Of a stretch of 64,000 nucleotides of DNA, positions 52,826 to 61,802 are shown in pieces. Under the pieces are notes generated by a model. The model was not told the origin of the DNA. It saw nothing but the letters and a program-made list of their open reading frames with translations, and made no database searches. The stretch comes from Hymenobacter lapidarius (GTDB lineage Bacteria; Bacteroidota; Bacteroidia; Cytophagales; Hymenobacteraceae), in the NCBI RefSeq assembly GCF_001816145.1, contig NZ_MDZB01000142.1, positions 86,583 through 150,582 on the forward strand, written 5' to 3'. The position numbers were made by a program, and so were the translations under genes. Within the stretch, counting starts at the first letter, position 1, and the number at the start of each line of letters is the position of its first letter.

Positions 52826-52856
52826 CATTTGTTGGGTGTTTCGTCTGTCAGCTGCA

Positions 52857-54590
52857 TCAAAAATCCCACCCCAGCCACTGCTGAAACCCGCGCTGCTGCG
52901 CATCGTCGGCCATCTCCAGCTTATCTACGGCGTAGCGCTGCCCGAAACGGCTGCCCGGCGCGGCGGCCAGTGTCACGGTCAGGAGGCGGTTTTGGCGGAA
53001 TACACTCAGGTCGTAGCTTGTTGCGCCGCTGCTGAGCAGGGTTTGCAGGTTCATATCGACGCGGCGGCCGTTTACGGCCACTATTTCGTCGTCCACGGTT
53101 AGGGCAGCGGCGGCGGGCGAATTGGGCCAGATGCTGGTTACCTCCGTTCGCGCATTCTTCACCACCGTCCGGAAACCGAAAATCCCTTCCGAAGCCGAGG
53201 CATTCTCCCCCACTAGTAGCTGGCAGCCCACGGTATGCAGCACCTTGTCAAGTGGCTCAAGCACCGGGGCGGTGCCATAGATAAACTTGTCGAAATAAGC
53301 TTGCATGTTGCGCCCGGCCACTTCGTTCACAATGCGCACGTAGTCGGCCTCGGTGTAGCCGATGCCGGTTTTGCCGAACTCTTCGTACAGCCGCCGCATC
53401 ACATCGTCGAGGCTGCGGGCGTGGTTGGAAAGCTGCCGAATGGTTAAATCCAGCAGCATAGCTACCAGCGCGCCCTTGTGGTACACGCTCACCTTGCGGT
53501 CGGGCACGCCGGGCTTGTAGCCGTCAAGCCACAGGTCCATGCTGGCATCGGCCAGCGACAGGTTTTCCCCGCCGGCGTCGTCGAAATGCTTGCGCAGCAC
53601 CGTGTTCAGCTCCTCAAAATACTGCGCTGGCGTATGCACGTGGCAGCGCGCCAGCAGGTATTCGCCGTAGTACGTCGTGATGCCTTCGGCGATGAAGCAG
53701 GTGCGGAAGTAGTTCTCGCGGCTGTAGTCGTAGGGCTGCATCTCGGCGGGCCGGATGCTCTTGATGTTCCAGGTATGGAACAGCTCATGGCAGCTCACGC
53801 CCAGCAATTCCTTGTACAGGCCCTCGCTCATAATCAGCTCGGCCGGCCCCAGCGTAATCACCGTGGAATTGACGTGCTCCACGCCGTGGTAATGCTTATA
53901 GGGCAGAAACTGGTTCAGGAAGTGGTATTCCGCCACCGGGAAGCCGCCGAATAACGCGAGTTGCTCCTCCGAAAACGCCCGAAAATCTGCCAGCAGGCGC
54001 GGCCAGTTCACGTCTGCTTCGCCCTGCACCCACACGTGAAACGGCAGCCCGCCCGCCTCATACTGCTCGTGCACCAGCGTAGGACTGGCAATAAGGGGCG
54101 AGTCGGCCAGGTGGTCGAAATTCTGCGCCGCCAGCACGTTTGAGCCAGCCTGGGGCAGCCCGCAGGCAATCTGCCAGCCTTCGGGCACATCCACTGTTAG
54201 CTCACAGGCTTCCTGCTCGCGCCCCACCGCGTACATCAGTGCCTGCACCGGGTTCAGGTACAGCTGCGACTCATCAAGCCAGGAGCCGCCCGCGTCCATC
54301 TGGTGGGCGTAGAAGTTATAGCGCACCCGCACCTTGCAGCCGGCCGCGTGGGCCACTTCCCACCGGTCTTTGGTCAGCTTGCGGTAGGGGAGGGGCTGGT
54401 TGGTGGCGGCATTGGCCACTTCCACCTTCTGAATCTTCTGCGCGAAGTTTTGCAGCTCGTAGCGGCCCGGCCGCCACGCCGGCAGCTGCAGCTCCAGCGG
54501 GGCCGTGGCCTCCGCCGCCACGTCCAGCGTCAACTCAACCTGGAGGTAAAACGTGAGGGGGTTTGCGTAAGAAATGCGGTAGTAAATCAT
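52857..54590 (-). CDS. M61 family metallopeptidase with PDZ domain
   Basis: A 577-residue peptidase of the glycyl aminopeptidase family. Residues 1-170 form the beta-sandwich N-terminal domain (LQLPAWRPGRYELQNFA). The zinc site is His268-Glu269-x-x-His272 (CHELFHTWN), followed by the downstream glutamate in FIAEGITTYYGEYLL near 305-319. A PDZ domain lies at about 460-540 (SIWPNSPAAAALTVDDEIVAVNG). No signal peptide is visible, so it is probably cytoplasmic, unlike several secreted relatives. M61 enzymes remove N-terminal Gly or Ala. Confidence 0.92.
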   Translation of the reverse strand: MIYYRISYANPLTFYLQVELTLDVAAEATAPLELQLPAWRPGRYELQNFAQKIQKVEVANAATNQPLPYRKLTKDRWEVAHAAGCKVRVRYNFYAHQMDAGGSWLDESQLYLNPVQALMYAVGREQEACELTVDVPEGWQIACGLPQAGSNVLAAQNFDHLADSPLIASPTLVHEQYEAGGLPFHVWVQGEADVNWPRLLADFRAFSEEQLALFGGFPVAEYHFLNQFLPYKHYHGVEHVNSTVITLGPAELIMSEGLYKELLGVSCHELFHTWNIKSIRPAEMQPYDYSRENYFRTCFIAEGITTYYGEYLLARCHVHTPAQYFEELNTVLRKHFDDAGGENLSLADASMDLWLDGYKPGVPDRKVSVYHKGALVAMLLDLTIRQLSNHARSLDDVMRRLYEEFGKTGIGYTEADYVRIVNEVAGRNMQAYFDKFIYGTAPVLEPLDKVLHTVGCQLLVGENASASEGIFGFRTVVKNARTEVTSIWPNSPAAAALTVDDEIVAVNGRRVDMNLQTLLSSGATSYDLSVFRQNRLLTVTLAAAPGSRFGQRYAVDKLEMADDAQQRGFQQWLGWDF

Positions 54591-54661
54591 TGCCAGCAGG
54601 AGTTAAAAGTGCCTAAAGCTAGTGGCAGTACGCCCACTGCAGCTAAAAGTATCTGAGGCCC

Positions 54662-54692
54662 TTGCCTTTTCCAGACAAAGCCCGTACCTTTG
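54662..54692 (+). promoter_or_regulatory. Promoter of rpmH
   Basis: TTG (54662-54664), 20 bases, then TACCTTTG (54685-54692), a full TAnnTTTG match. The rpmH start is 27 bases downstream. Confidence 0.75.
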
Positions 54693-54719
54693 CCGGCCCA
54701 ACTTGAAACTACACATAAG

Positions 54720-54878
54720 ATGAAACGTACCTATCAGCCTTCGAAGCGCAAGCGTGTTAACAAGCACGGCTTCCGCCTACGCATGGAATCCGCCAACGGC
54801 CGTAACGTGCTGGCCCGTCGCCGCGCCAAAGGCCGCAAGCGCCTCACCGTATCCGACGAAGGCAAGCACAAGCGCTAG
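54720..54878 (+). CDS. rpmH: 50S ribosomal protein L34
   Basis: A 52-residue ribosomal protein, [19 protein letters not shown] at the start and an Arg/Lys-rich body, as in all L34 proteins. The start is the ATG at 54720; an earlier in-frame start at 54690 lies at the promoter box and adds ten residues foreign to L34. It precedes rnpA, the usual order. Confidence 0.97.
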   Translation: MKRTYQPSKRKRVNKHGFRLRMESANGRNVLARRRAKGRKRLTVSDEGKHKR

Positions 54879-54891
54879 AAATTTAGCTGTT

Positions 54892-54909
54892 AGCCATTAG
54901 CTAATGGCT
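54892..54909. repeat. Perfect 18-bp palindrome between rpmH and rnpA
   Basis: AGCCATTAGCTAATGGCT is a perfect palindrome, with further partly matching GTTAGC/GCTAAC units on both sides (about 54885-54919). It can fold in the rpmH-rnpA message and could set the ratio of the two products or mark a processing site. Confidence 0.6.
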
Positions 54910-54927
54910 GTTAGCTAACCGCTGAAA

Positions 54928-55431
54928 ATGCAAGCCCCTCAATCGCCTGGCCTTCCTTCTTTCCCGGAGAAGGGGCCGGCCCCGGAGGGGTCTCATGAGG
55001 CCACCGGGAATGCGCCGTTCACGCGTCGCTATACCTTCCCGAAAGAGGAACACCTGTGCCGCAAGAAGCTCATCGAAGAGCTTTTTGGGAAGCAGGGTTC
55101 CTCTTTTGGCGTTTATCCCCTGCGCATCGTCTGGATAAAAAGTGCAGTACCCACCACGGCCCCGCCGCAGGTACTCATCAGCGTGAGCAAGCGCACATTC
55201 AAGCGGGCCGTCGACCGCAACCGGCTCAAGCGGCTCATTCGAGAGGCGTATCGGCTCAATAAATACCGGTTGGTGGAGCAACCCGCCGGGCATCAAGTCG
55301 CTCTTCTTGGTATTATCTTCACGGGTAAGGAAAAAAGTCCACTGGCTTTGGTGGAAAAAAAATTAATTTCCGCTATCCAACGTTTGATAGGCACCCCGGC
55401 GGCGGCATCCGCTCCGCCGCCCGCCCCGTAG
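54928..55431 (+). CDS. rnpA: Ribonuclease P protein component
   Basis: A 167-residue protein subunit of RNase P, which trims the 5' ends of tRNAs. The RNR-type signature is RAVDRNRLKRLIREAYR near residues 94-110, preceded by LISVSKRTFK. It has a 30-residue Pro/Gly/Ser N-terminal extension before FTRRYTFPKEEHLC and an Ala/Pro tail, as in other Bacteroidota RnpA proteins. It follows rpmH. Confidence 0.93.
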   Translation: MQAPQSPGLPSFPEKGPAPEGSHEATGNAPFTRRYTFPKEEHLCRKKLIEELFGKQGSSFGVYPLRIVWIKSAVPTTAPPQVLISVSKRTFKRAVDRNRLKRLIREAYRLNKYRLVEQPAGHQVALLGIIFTGKEKSPLALVEKKLISAIQRLIGTPAAASAPPPAP

Positions 55432-55457
55432 ATTCGCCGACCTGCTACTCGTATTCT

Positions 55458-57152
55458 ATGACTATCCAAAAAAAGCTATTTGCTGCCCTGGCTTTGAGCA
55501 CGCTGGGTTTGGTTTCCTTCCGGGCTGCTTCTGACAACGAACGGTACTTCGAAATTGCGAAGAACATGGACATCTTTGTCACGCTGTTCAAGGAGGTCAA
55601 TACCTATTACGTAGACGAGGTGACGCCCGCTAAGCTGGTGAAAACGGGCATCGACGCCATGTTGCGCTCGCTTGACCCCTATACCAACTACATTCCGGAA
55701 GACGACATCGAGGACTTCCGCACCATGACCACCGGGCAATACGGCGGCATTGGCGCCTCGGTGGTGAAGCGCAACGGCAAAACCGTGGTGCAAACCGCCT
55801 ACGAAGGCTACCCGGCCCAGAAAGCCGGCCTGCTGCCCGGCGACGAAATTCTCAACATCAATGGCGTGTTGGTGGATAAAAAATCGAATTCCGACATCAG
55901 CAAGCTTCTCAAGGGCCAGGCCAACTCCGTGGTAAAGCTGCTGGTGACGCGCTACGGCCAGGAAAAGCCGGTGCAAATCGACATCACCCGCGACAAAATT
56001 CAGGTGGACAATGTGCCCTACACCGGCATGATTTCCGGCGATGTGGGCTATTTCCAGCTTGGTGGCTTCACCGTGGACGCGGGCCGCGAAGTGCGCGCTG
56101 CCGTTATTAAGCTCAAAGAGCAGGGCGCCAAAAAAATTGTGTTCGACATTCGCGACAATCCCGGCGGCTTGCTCAACGAGGCGGTGAATATTTCTAACCT
56201 CTTCATTGATAAAGGCCTCGACGTGGTGAGCACCAAGGGCAAGGTGACGGAGTGGAATAAAACCTACAAAGCCCTCGACCAGCCGCTCGACACCAACATT
56301 CCGGTGGCCATCATCACGAGCAACCGTTCGGCTTCGGCCTCGGAAATCGTATCGGGCGTGTTGCAGGACTACGACCGCGCCGTGGTGGTGGGCGAGCGCA
56401 CCTTTGGCAAGGGCCTCGTGCAGGCCACGCGCCCCCTCAGCTACAACTCGCAGCTAAAGGTGACCACCGCCAAATACTACATTCCCAGCGGCCGCTGCAT
56501 TCAGGAAATTGACTATGCCCACCGCGGCGACGACGGCACGCTGGGCAAATTTCCCGATTCGTTGCGCACCGCGTTCAAAACCACTGCCGGCCGCACCGTG
56601 TACGACGGCGGCGGCGTGGCCCCCGATATTGAGGTGCAGGACCGCGAAATTGCGGACATCACCCGCGTGCTGCTGCAGAAAAGTTACCTGTTCGACTACG
56701 CCACCCGCTACCGGGCCGAGCACACCACCATCCCCGTTGCCCGCGCTTTCAAGCTCAGCGACGTGGATTACCAGAAATTTGTGGGCTTCCTGCAGGGCAA
56801 AAACATCAGCTACAGCACCGACGCCGAAAAATCCCTCGCTGAACTTGGCAAAAAGGTGAAAGAGGAAAAGCACTACGACGACGTGAAAGCCGAACTCGAA
56901 GCCATCCGCAGGAAGGTGACTGTGAACAAGGCCAACGACCTGCAGCGCTTCAAGCCCGAAATCAAAGAGCTACTGGAGCAGGAAATCGTGTCGCGCTACT
57001 ACTTTGAGAAAGGCCGCACCGAAGCTGGCTTTGATGATGACCCCAACATCCTCGCCGCCGTGGCCGTGCTAAACGACCCGAACCGCTATGCCGCGCTGCT
57101 GAAACCCACAGGGCAGGCGGCAAGCGCCCGCAAGTCGGCCGGGACGAAGTAG
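55458..57152 (+). CDS. S41 family C-terminal processing peptidase (CtpA-like)
   Basis: A 564-residue exported protease with a signal-like N-terminus (AALALSTLGLVSFRA). A PDZ domain lies at about 85-170 (YPAQKAGLLPGDEILNINGV). The protease core has the Ser of SNRSASASEIVSG near 290 and the Lys of GERTFGKGLVQ near 320, the Ser-Lys dyad of this family. The C-terminal ~180 residues are helical and charged. It cleaves C-termini of periplasmic proteins. It begins 26 bases after rnpA on the same strand. Confidence 0.93.
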   Translation: MTIQKKLFAALALSTLGLVSFRAASDNERYFEIAKNMDIFVTLFKEVNTYYVDEVTPAKLVKTGIDAMLRSLDPYTNYIPEDDIEDFRTMTTGQYGGIGASVVKRNGKTVVQTAYEGYPAQKAGLLPGDEILNINGVLVDKKSNSDISKLLKGQANSVVKLLVTRYGQEKPVQIDITRDKIQVDNVPYTGMISGDVGYFQLGGFTVDAGREVRAAVIKLKEQGAKKIVFDIRDNPGGLLNEAVNISNLFIDKGLDVVSTKGKVTEWNKTYKALDQPLDTNIPVAIITSNRSASASEIVSGVLQDYDRAVVVGERTFGKGLVQATRPLSYNSQLKVTTAKYYIPSGRCIQEIDYAHRGDDGTLGKFPDSLRTAFKTTAGRTVYDGGGVAPDIEVQDREIADITRVLLQKSYLFDYATRYRAEHTTIPVARAFKLSDVDYQKFVGFLQGKNISYSTDAEKSLAELGKKVKEEKHYDDVKAELEAIRRKVTVNKANDLQRFKPEIKELLEQEIVSRYYFEKGRTEAGFDDDPNILAAVAVLNDPNRYAALLKPTGQAASARKSAGTK

Positions 57153-57172
57153 TTTTGAGCTGCGTTAATTAG

Positions 57173-57204
57173 AAAAGCAGGCGCTGAAAGGTGCCTGCTT
57201 TTTT
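57173..57204 (+). terminator. Intrinsic terminator of the S41 protease gene
   Basis: AAAAGCAGGC (57173-57182) pairs with GCCTGCTTTT (57193-57202), 10-base loop, T-run to 57204. It begins 20 bases after the stop. The remaining ~200 bases to the next gene are AT-richer and hold nothing recognised. Confidence 0.8.
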
Positions 57205-57406
57205 ATTGTCAGTACCGGAAGAAACTGCCGTGCAAAGCACCTCAGCTCATAACAACTTATTTCAGCGGCTTACTTAAAAGCTGAGTTTCCTCATTTCATT
57301 CGGTCTGTTTCTTCGACTTTCGCTAAGAATTAAAGAAGTTGTCGATTAGAAGCTGGGATGTTGAAAGGCATTAGCTCCATCCAACCGCTAGTTCGGAATA
57401 ATATAA

Positions 57407-58096
57407 ATGCTCATTCTCTCCCTCGAAACCTCGTCCCCCGTCTGCTCGGTTGCCCTGCACCGCGTAGCCGACGGTTCCTTAGTTGGCCAATCCGAGTTGC
57501 GGCTCGATAAGTCGCACTCCACTCACCTCACCGTGCTCATCGAGCAGCTGCTCGCCAACACCGGCCACCAGCTCACCGACCTTGCCGCCGTGGCCGTGAG
57601 CGACGGGCCCGGTTCCTACACCGGCCTGCGCATTGGGGCTGCTGCCGCTAAGGGCTTGTGCTTCGCGCTGGATATTCCGCTGGTGGCCGTGAGCACCCTC
57701 AAGGCATTGGCCGCGCAGGTGGCTGCCGGCACTGCCCGGCCCGAAAACTTCCTGTTTTGCCCCATGCTCGATGCGCGGCGCATGGAAGTGTACGCCGCTG
57801 TATATACCCATGAAGGGCAGGAAGTGGTGGCTCCCACGCCGCTGCTGCTGGAGGCCAACACCCTAGCCAAACAATTGGCCCGGCATTCTGTGTTATTCTT
57901 TGGGAACGGCGCGGCCAAATTTCAGCCGCTACTGGAAGAGCCGGCTAATGCTGGCTTCCTGGCGGGCGTTGAGCCGTCGTCGGTAGCGGTGGGGGCGTTG
58001 GCCGTGGCTGCTTTTCATCGGCAGGAGTTTCAGGATGTGGCGTACTACGAGCCTTTTTATTTGAAAGAAGTGTACACCACCACGCCCCGGTCCTGA
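57407..58096 (+). CDS. tsaB: tRNA threonylcarbamoyladenosine biosynthesis protein TsaB
   Basis: A 229-residue partner of TsaD needed for the t6A37 modification of ANN-decoding tRNAs. The N-terminal actin-like fold begins MLILSLETSSPVCSVAL, with SVALHRVADG and SHSTHLTVLIEQLL typical of the family, and the conserved DGPGSYTGLRIGAAAAKGLCFAL near residues 66-88. The C-terminal half is shorter and more variable, as usual for TsaB. It is convergent with the small zinc-ribbon gene, 9 bases apart. Confidence 0.94.
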   Translation: MLILSLETSSPVCSVALHRVADGSLVGQSELRLDKSHSTHLTVLIEQLLANTGHQLTDLAAVAVSDGPGSYTGLRIGAAAAKGLCFALDIPLVAVSTLKALAAQVAAGTARPENFLFCPMLDARRMEVYAAVYTHEGQEVVAPTPLLLEANTLAKQLARHSVLFFGNGAAKFQPLLEEPANAGFLAGVEPSSVAVGALAVAAFHRQEFQDVAYYEPFYLKEVYTTTPRS

Positions 58097-58105
58097 GCTT
58101 CTGGG

Positions 58106-58276
58106 CTAGTGCCGGTAGCCCTGCCAGGTGCCGCCGTAGCGGTAACCCGGCTGAGTCTTCGCTTTTAGGCAACAGCTTTCGCAGACAAAAACCCAGCCCT
58201 TGCCGCCGGCCGCCGTTTGAATCCGATACAGCGTGGTAGCTTCCTGCTGGCAATGCGCGCAAAATTTGGTTTTCAT
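58106..58276 (-). CDS. Small zinc-ribbon protein
   Basis: A 56-residue protein, MKTKFCAHCQQEATTLYRIQ at the start and TQPGYRYGGTWQGYRH at the end. Two CxxC pairs (Cys6/Cys9 and Cys32/Cys35, with Cys36 adjacent) would bind one zinc. No signal peptide. The function is unknown; it resembles small zinc-ribbon proteins in Bacteroidota. The reading frame starts at ATG 58276 and lies convergent to tsaB; the paired cysteines argue strongly that it is real although it is short. Confidence 0.8.
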   Translation of the reverse strand: MKTKFCAHCQQEATTLYRIQTAAGGKGWVFVCESCCLKAKTQPGYRYGGTWQGYRH

Positions 58277-58355
58277 GGTTGCTGACTTATCGTCCCCTTT
58301 GCTGTAACTGTTGCCTGCGAAGCACTGTTCTAACTTATTCTCCTCCTAATTTCTT

Positions 58356-58883
58356 ATGGATATGGAACCCCTCTTTGTCAACCGCGTCGCCAACTCCGGC
58401 CTTGTTACCTTAAATCTGGAAGAACTCATTCACCCCGGCGAGCGGGTGGTATACGATATCAAAGAGAACCTTTTCCACGGCCTCATGCTGCGCGAAAAAG
58501 ACTTCCGCGAGTTCGTCAAAACCAACGACTGGACCCAGTACGACGGTAAAAACGTTGCCATCACCTGCTCTGCCGATGCCATCGTGCCCACCTGGGCCTA
58601 TATGCTGCTCGCCACCAAGCTCCAGAACCACGTTCACCGCTACGTTTTCGGCAACCTCGATGCCTTGGAGCAGTCTCTGTTCGAAGAAGCCATTGCCGCG
58701 ATTGATACCGCAGAATACCGCGACGCCAAAGTAGTAGTAAAAGGCTGCGGCAACGTACCCGTGCCCACCTTTGCTTATGTGGCCATCATGCAAAAGCTGC
58801 TGCCCATCACGAGCAGCATCATGTATGGCGAGCCGTGCAGCACCGTGCCGCTCTACAAAAAGCCGAAAGCAGTGGCGGGATAG
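58356..58883 (+). CDS. DUF2480 family protein
   Basis: A 175-residue cytoplasmic protein. It begins FVNRVANSGLVTLNLEEL and has the DUF2480 hallmarks: the middle segment VAITCSADAIVPTWAYMLLA near 66-86 and the C-terminal VVKGCGNVPVPTFAYVAIM and SIMYGEPCSTVPLYKK near 150-168. The family is restricted to Bacteroidota and has no known function. Two starts (58356 and 58362) are possible. Confidence 0.85.
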   Translation: MDMEPLFVNRVANSGLVTLNLEELIHPGERVVYDIKENLFHGLMLREKDFREFVKTNDWTQYDGKNVAITCSADAIVPTWAYMLLATKLQNHVHRYVFGNLDALEQSLFEEAIAAIDTAEYRDAKVVVKGCGNVPVPTFAYVAIMQKLLPITSSIMYGEPCSTVPLYKKPKAVAG

Positions 58884-58905
58884 GGTTTTTGTGGATAAAA
58901 GAACA

Positions 58906-58993
58906 GTCATGCCAAACGCAGTGAAGCATCTCTACCGTCACAGTAATTCATTTTACTATTGCGGTAGAGATGCTTTATTGCGTTCAGCATGAC
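58906..58993. repeat. Interspersed palindromic repeat, family A, diverged copy 6
   Basis: The arms begin GTCATGC and end GCATGAC. The inner stem is GCATCTCTACCG/CGGTAGAGATGC with an AT-rich centre, but the middle of the arms is changed (CAAACGCAGTGAAG against TTATTGCGTTCA). This looks like an older copy. It lies between the DUF2480 gene and the broken permease. Confidence 0.85.
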
Positions 58994-59029
58994 AGACGAG
59001 CCCGGTAACTCGTTCGCATCTTTACGTTC

Positions 59030-60348
59030 ATGCCCGAGCTTTCCCGCACGCCCTACAAAATTACCTTCCTCACCGGCGTGGCCATTGTCATCGCCAACAT
59101 GGTGGGCACGGGCGTGTTCACCAGCCTTGGGTTTCAGGTGCTGGGCATTCAAAGCGGCTTTGCGCTGCTGATGCTGTGGCTGGTGGGCGGCCTCATTGCC
59201 CTCTGCGGGGCCGTGTGCTACGGCGAGCTGGCCGCCGCCATGCCCCGCTCGGGGGGCGAATACCATTACCTGAGCCAGATTTACCACCCCGCTCTGGGTT
59301 TCTTATCCGGTTGGGTTTCGGCTACTGTTGGTTTTGCGGCCCCCACGGCCCTGGCGGCGCTGGCGCTGGGCACCTATGCCAGAAGCGTATGGCCAGACTT
59401 GCAGCCGCAGTGGCTTTCCGTTACGGTGGTGCTGCTGCTCACTCTGGTGCATGGTACCAGTACCCGCGCGGCAGCCGGCTGCAGGTCATCATCACCGCCC
59501 TTAAAGTGGTGGTGCTGGTTGTTTTCATCGGAGCCGGCATGATGATAGGGGAGGGGCAGCCGCTCAGCTTCGCACCCGATGCTGCTGGCTGGCGAGCTCT
59601 GCTCAGTCCGGCGTTTGCCGTGTCTTTGGTGTATGTCAGCTATGCCTATTCGGGTTGGAACGCCGCTGTATACGTCACCGGCGAAATCGAAAATCCCAGG
59701 CGCAACCTCTCGCGCATCCTGCTGGCCGGCACCGCGGTGGTACTCCTATTATATGTAGGGCTCAATTATGTGTTTCTGCGCTCCACCCCTTTGGGGGAGT
59801 TGAAGGGCCAGTTGGAAGTCGGTTTCGTGGCGGCCACGTCGTTGTTTGGGCATTTGGGCGGCCGGCTAATGGGCGGCGTTATTGCGGCTTTACTCGTTTC
59901 TACCATTAGCTCCATGGTATTTGCTGGTCCCCGCATTGTCCAGACCATGGGGGAAGACATGCCCGCCCTGCGCTTCTTGGCTCCCAAAAGCCGCGCCGGT
60001 ATTCCCGTCCGCGCCCTGGCTCTGCAAACCGTCATCACCCTGGCCTTTATTCTGAAGCCTAGTTTCCAAGGGGTGCTGGTCTACGCCGGCTTCGTGCTGA
60101 ACCTGTTTACTTTCCTCACGGTGCTCGGGCTGATTGTGCTGCGCTGGCGCCAGCCCAACCTACTGCGGCCCTATCGCGCCTGGGGTTACCCGTTCACCCC
60201 GCTTGTTTTCCTCGTTCTCAGCGGCTGGACTTTGGCCTTTATTCTGACCGAAAAGCCCATTGAGTCGCTCTATGGTTTGGCCACGCTGGCTGTTGGCGGG
60301 TTGGTTTATTTCCTCACCACGCGGCTAGAAGCTTCCCCTACCACATAA
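59030..60348 (+). pseudogene. APC-superfamily amino acid permease, frameshifted
   Basis: The first part, ATG 59030 to about 59465, encodes TM helices of an APC permease (VAIVIANMVGTGVFTSLGFQ; LVGGLIALCGAVCYGELAAAMPRSGGEYHYL). The rest continues in another frame (GSRLQVIITALKVVVLVVF ... SYAYSGWNAAVYVTGEIENP ... to 60348). The shift lies at CGCGCGG (59465-59471): removing one CG pair gives TRGSRLQVI and one 438-residue protein of normal length. Twelve membrane helices would result. It is either a recent pseudogene through a CG slippage or a sequencing error. Such permeases exchange or import amino acids. Confidence 0.85.
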
Positions 60349-60474
60349 TAGGGGCCAATAAAAATCCGGTCAGGTTCCCTCGCTTGTGGGGAGAGAGCCC
60401 TGCCAGGTAGGGCGGCGGTTGAGCGTCGGAACGACACCCCCCGTAACTTGCAGCTTCAATCACTCCTTTGTAGA

Positions 60475-61734
60475 ATGTACTTCCGCACCGCTGCGCTTCG
60501 GCTCCTGCCGGCCGCTTTGCTCTTGCTCACCGCCTGCTCCGAAACGAATACCAAAACGGATACCGCCTCTTCTCCCAAAGAAGAAAGCATGGCCACCACG
60601 GCCGACGCCATGGACTCCACCACGTTCGCAGTCCCTCAACCTGCCGCCGCCACCTCGCGCCCCAACCGCCTTACCGCCCCCGATACTACCTATGCCCAGG
60701 ATGTAGCCCTGTTCCTCGGCGGCCAGCAGCCCAGCCAGCAAAGCAGCCTCACCCAACTAGCCGCCCAACCCACCTGGCAGGCTTTCGCCCAGGACCAGGA
60801 CCAAAGCTGGGATAAATACCGCGCCACTCACACCACCAGCATGACCAAGTGGGCCAGCACCGAGCTGGATTCCGTGCACGCCAGCAGCCCCACCATCTTC
60901 TATCCCTTCAGCGGCCCCGATTTTCTGAACGTCTTCACGATGTTCCCCACCAGCCAAACCTACGTGCTCATGGGGCTCGAACCCGTTGGCAGCGTACCCG
61001 CCCGCTCTTCCCTCGCAAATCCCAAGGTGTTTCCCGCCGTCAAAGCCTCGCTCTGGTCCGTGCTCAATTTCAGCTTTTTCCGCACCAACGACATGGCTGT
61101 CGACCTCAAATCCGTCGAGCTAGATGGTGCCCTTCCGCTGATAATGCTTTTTGCTGCCCGCACTGGCAACCAAATTACCGCCATTCGCCCTGTTCAGCTC
61201 GATGCCACCGGCCAGTTGCAGGATGCTCCCACCGATACCACCAAAGCCAAAGCCCCCAAATCCATTCCCGGCGTCGAGATGAAGCTCCGCGGCTCCAACG
61301 GCCAATCTAAAACCGTCTACTACTTTTCCGTCGACCTCAGCGACTGGAAGCTGAAAGCCAACAATGCCCCGCTGGAGTTTGTGCGCAACTTAGGCCCGCT
61401 TACCACCTACGTCAAATCCGCGACCTATTTGATGCACAAAGCGTATTTCAACCAAATTCGCCGCTTGGTCCTCCGCCGCAGTCGCTACATTCTGCAGGAC
61501 GATTCCGGCATCGCCATGAAATACTTCCAGCAGGGCGCTTGGCAGTTCAATCATTACGGCACCTACAAGCGCCCCATCAACCTCTTCGCAAAACACTACC
61601 AACCCGAACTCACCGCCGCCTACCGCGACACCCTCCGCAAACCGAAGCCCTTGCCGTTCGGCACCGGTTACAACTGGCGCCAAACCGATTCCAATCTTCT
61701 CCTGGCCCGCCGCTTGGTCCCCCTGGCCGACTAA
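60475..61734 (+). CDS. Lipoprotein of unknown function with YPFSGPDF motif
   Basis: A 419-residue lipoprotein. The lipobox is LLLLTAC at about residues 15-21. A Thr/Ser/Ala/Pro-rich linker follows (about 25-80). The folded part has the striking TIFYPFSGPDFLNVFTMFPTS segment near 135-155 and TYVLMGLEPVGSVPARS after it, then alternating strands and helices to LLLARRLVPLAD. I do not know a named family; the motif may mark one found in Bacteroidota. The start at 60475 gives a proper signal; an upstream TTG adds nine residues. Confidence 0.8.
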   Translation: MYFRTAALRLLPAALLLLTACSETNTKTDTASSPKEESMATTADAMDSTTFAVPQPAAATSRPNRLTAPDTTYAQDVALFLGGQQPSQQSSLTQLAAQPTWQAFAQDQDQSWDKYRATHTTSMTKWASTELDSVHASSPTIFYPFSGPDFLNVFTMFPTSQTYVLMGLEPVGSVPARSSLANPKVFPAVKASLWSVLNFSFFRTNDMAVDLKSVELDGALPLIMLFAARTGNQITAIRPVQLDATGQLQDAPTDTTKAKAPKSIPGVEMKLRGSNGQSKTVYYFSVDLSDWKLKANNAPLEFVRNLGPLTTYVKSATYLMHKAYFNQIRRLVLRRSRYILQDDSGIAMKYFQQGAWQFNHYGTYKRPINLFAKHYQPELTAAYRDTLRKPKPLPFGTGYNWRQTDSNLLLARRLVPLAD

Positions 61735-61757
61735 TCTTGGTATAAAAGCAGCCCCAC

Positions 61758-61790
61758 AGGGCCGTGGTGGCAACATCACGGCCCTTTCTA
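61758..61790 (+). terminator. Probable intrinsic terminator
   Basis: An 11-bp stem (61758-61768 with 61775-61785, one G-T pair) and 6-base loop, followed by a weak T-tract (TTTCTATTTC). It lies between the lipoprotein and the serine hydrolase genes. Confidence 0.6.
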
Positions 61791-61802
61791 TTTCACTATC
61801 CT

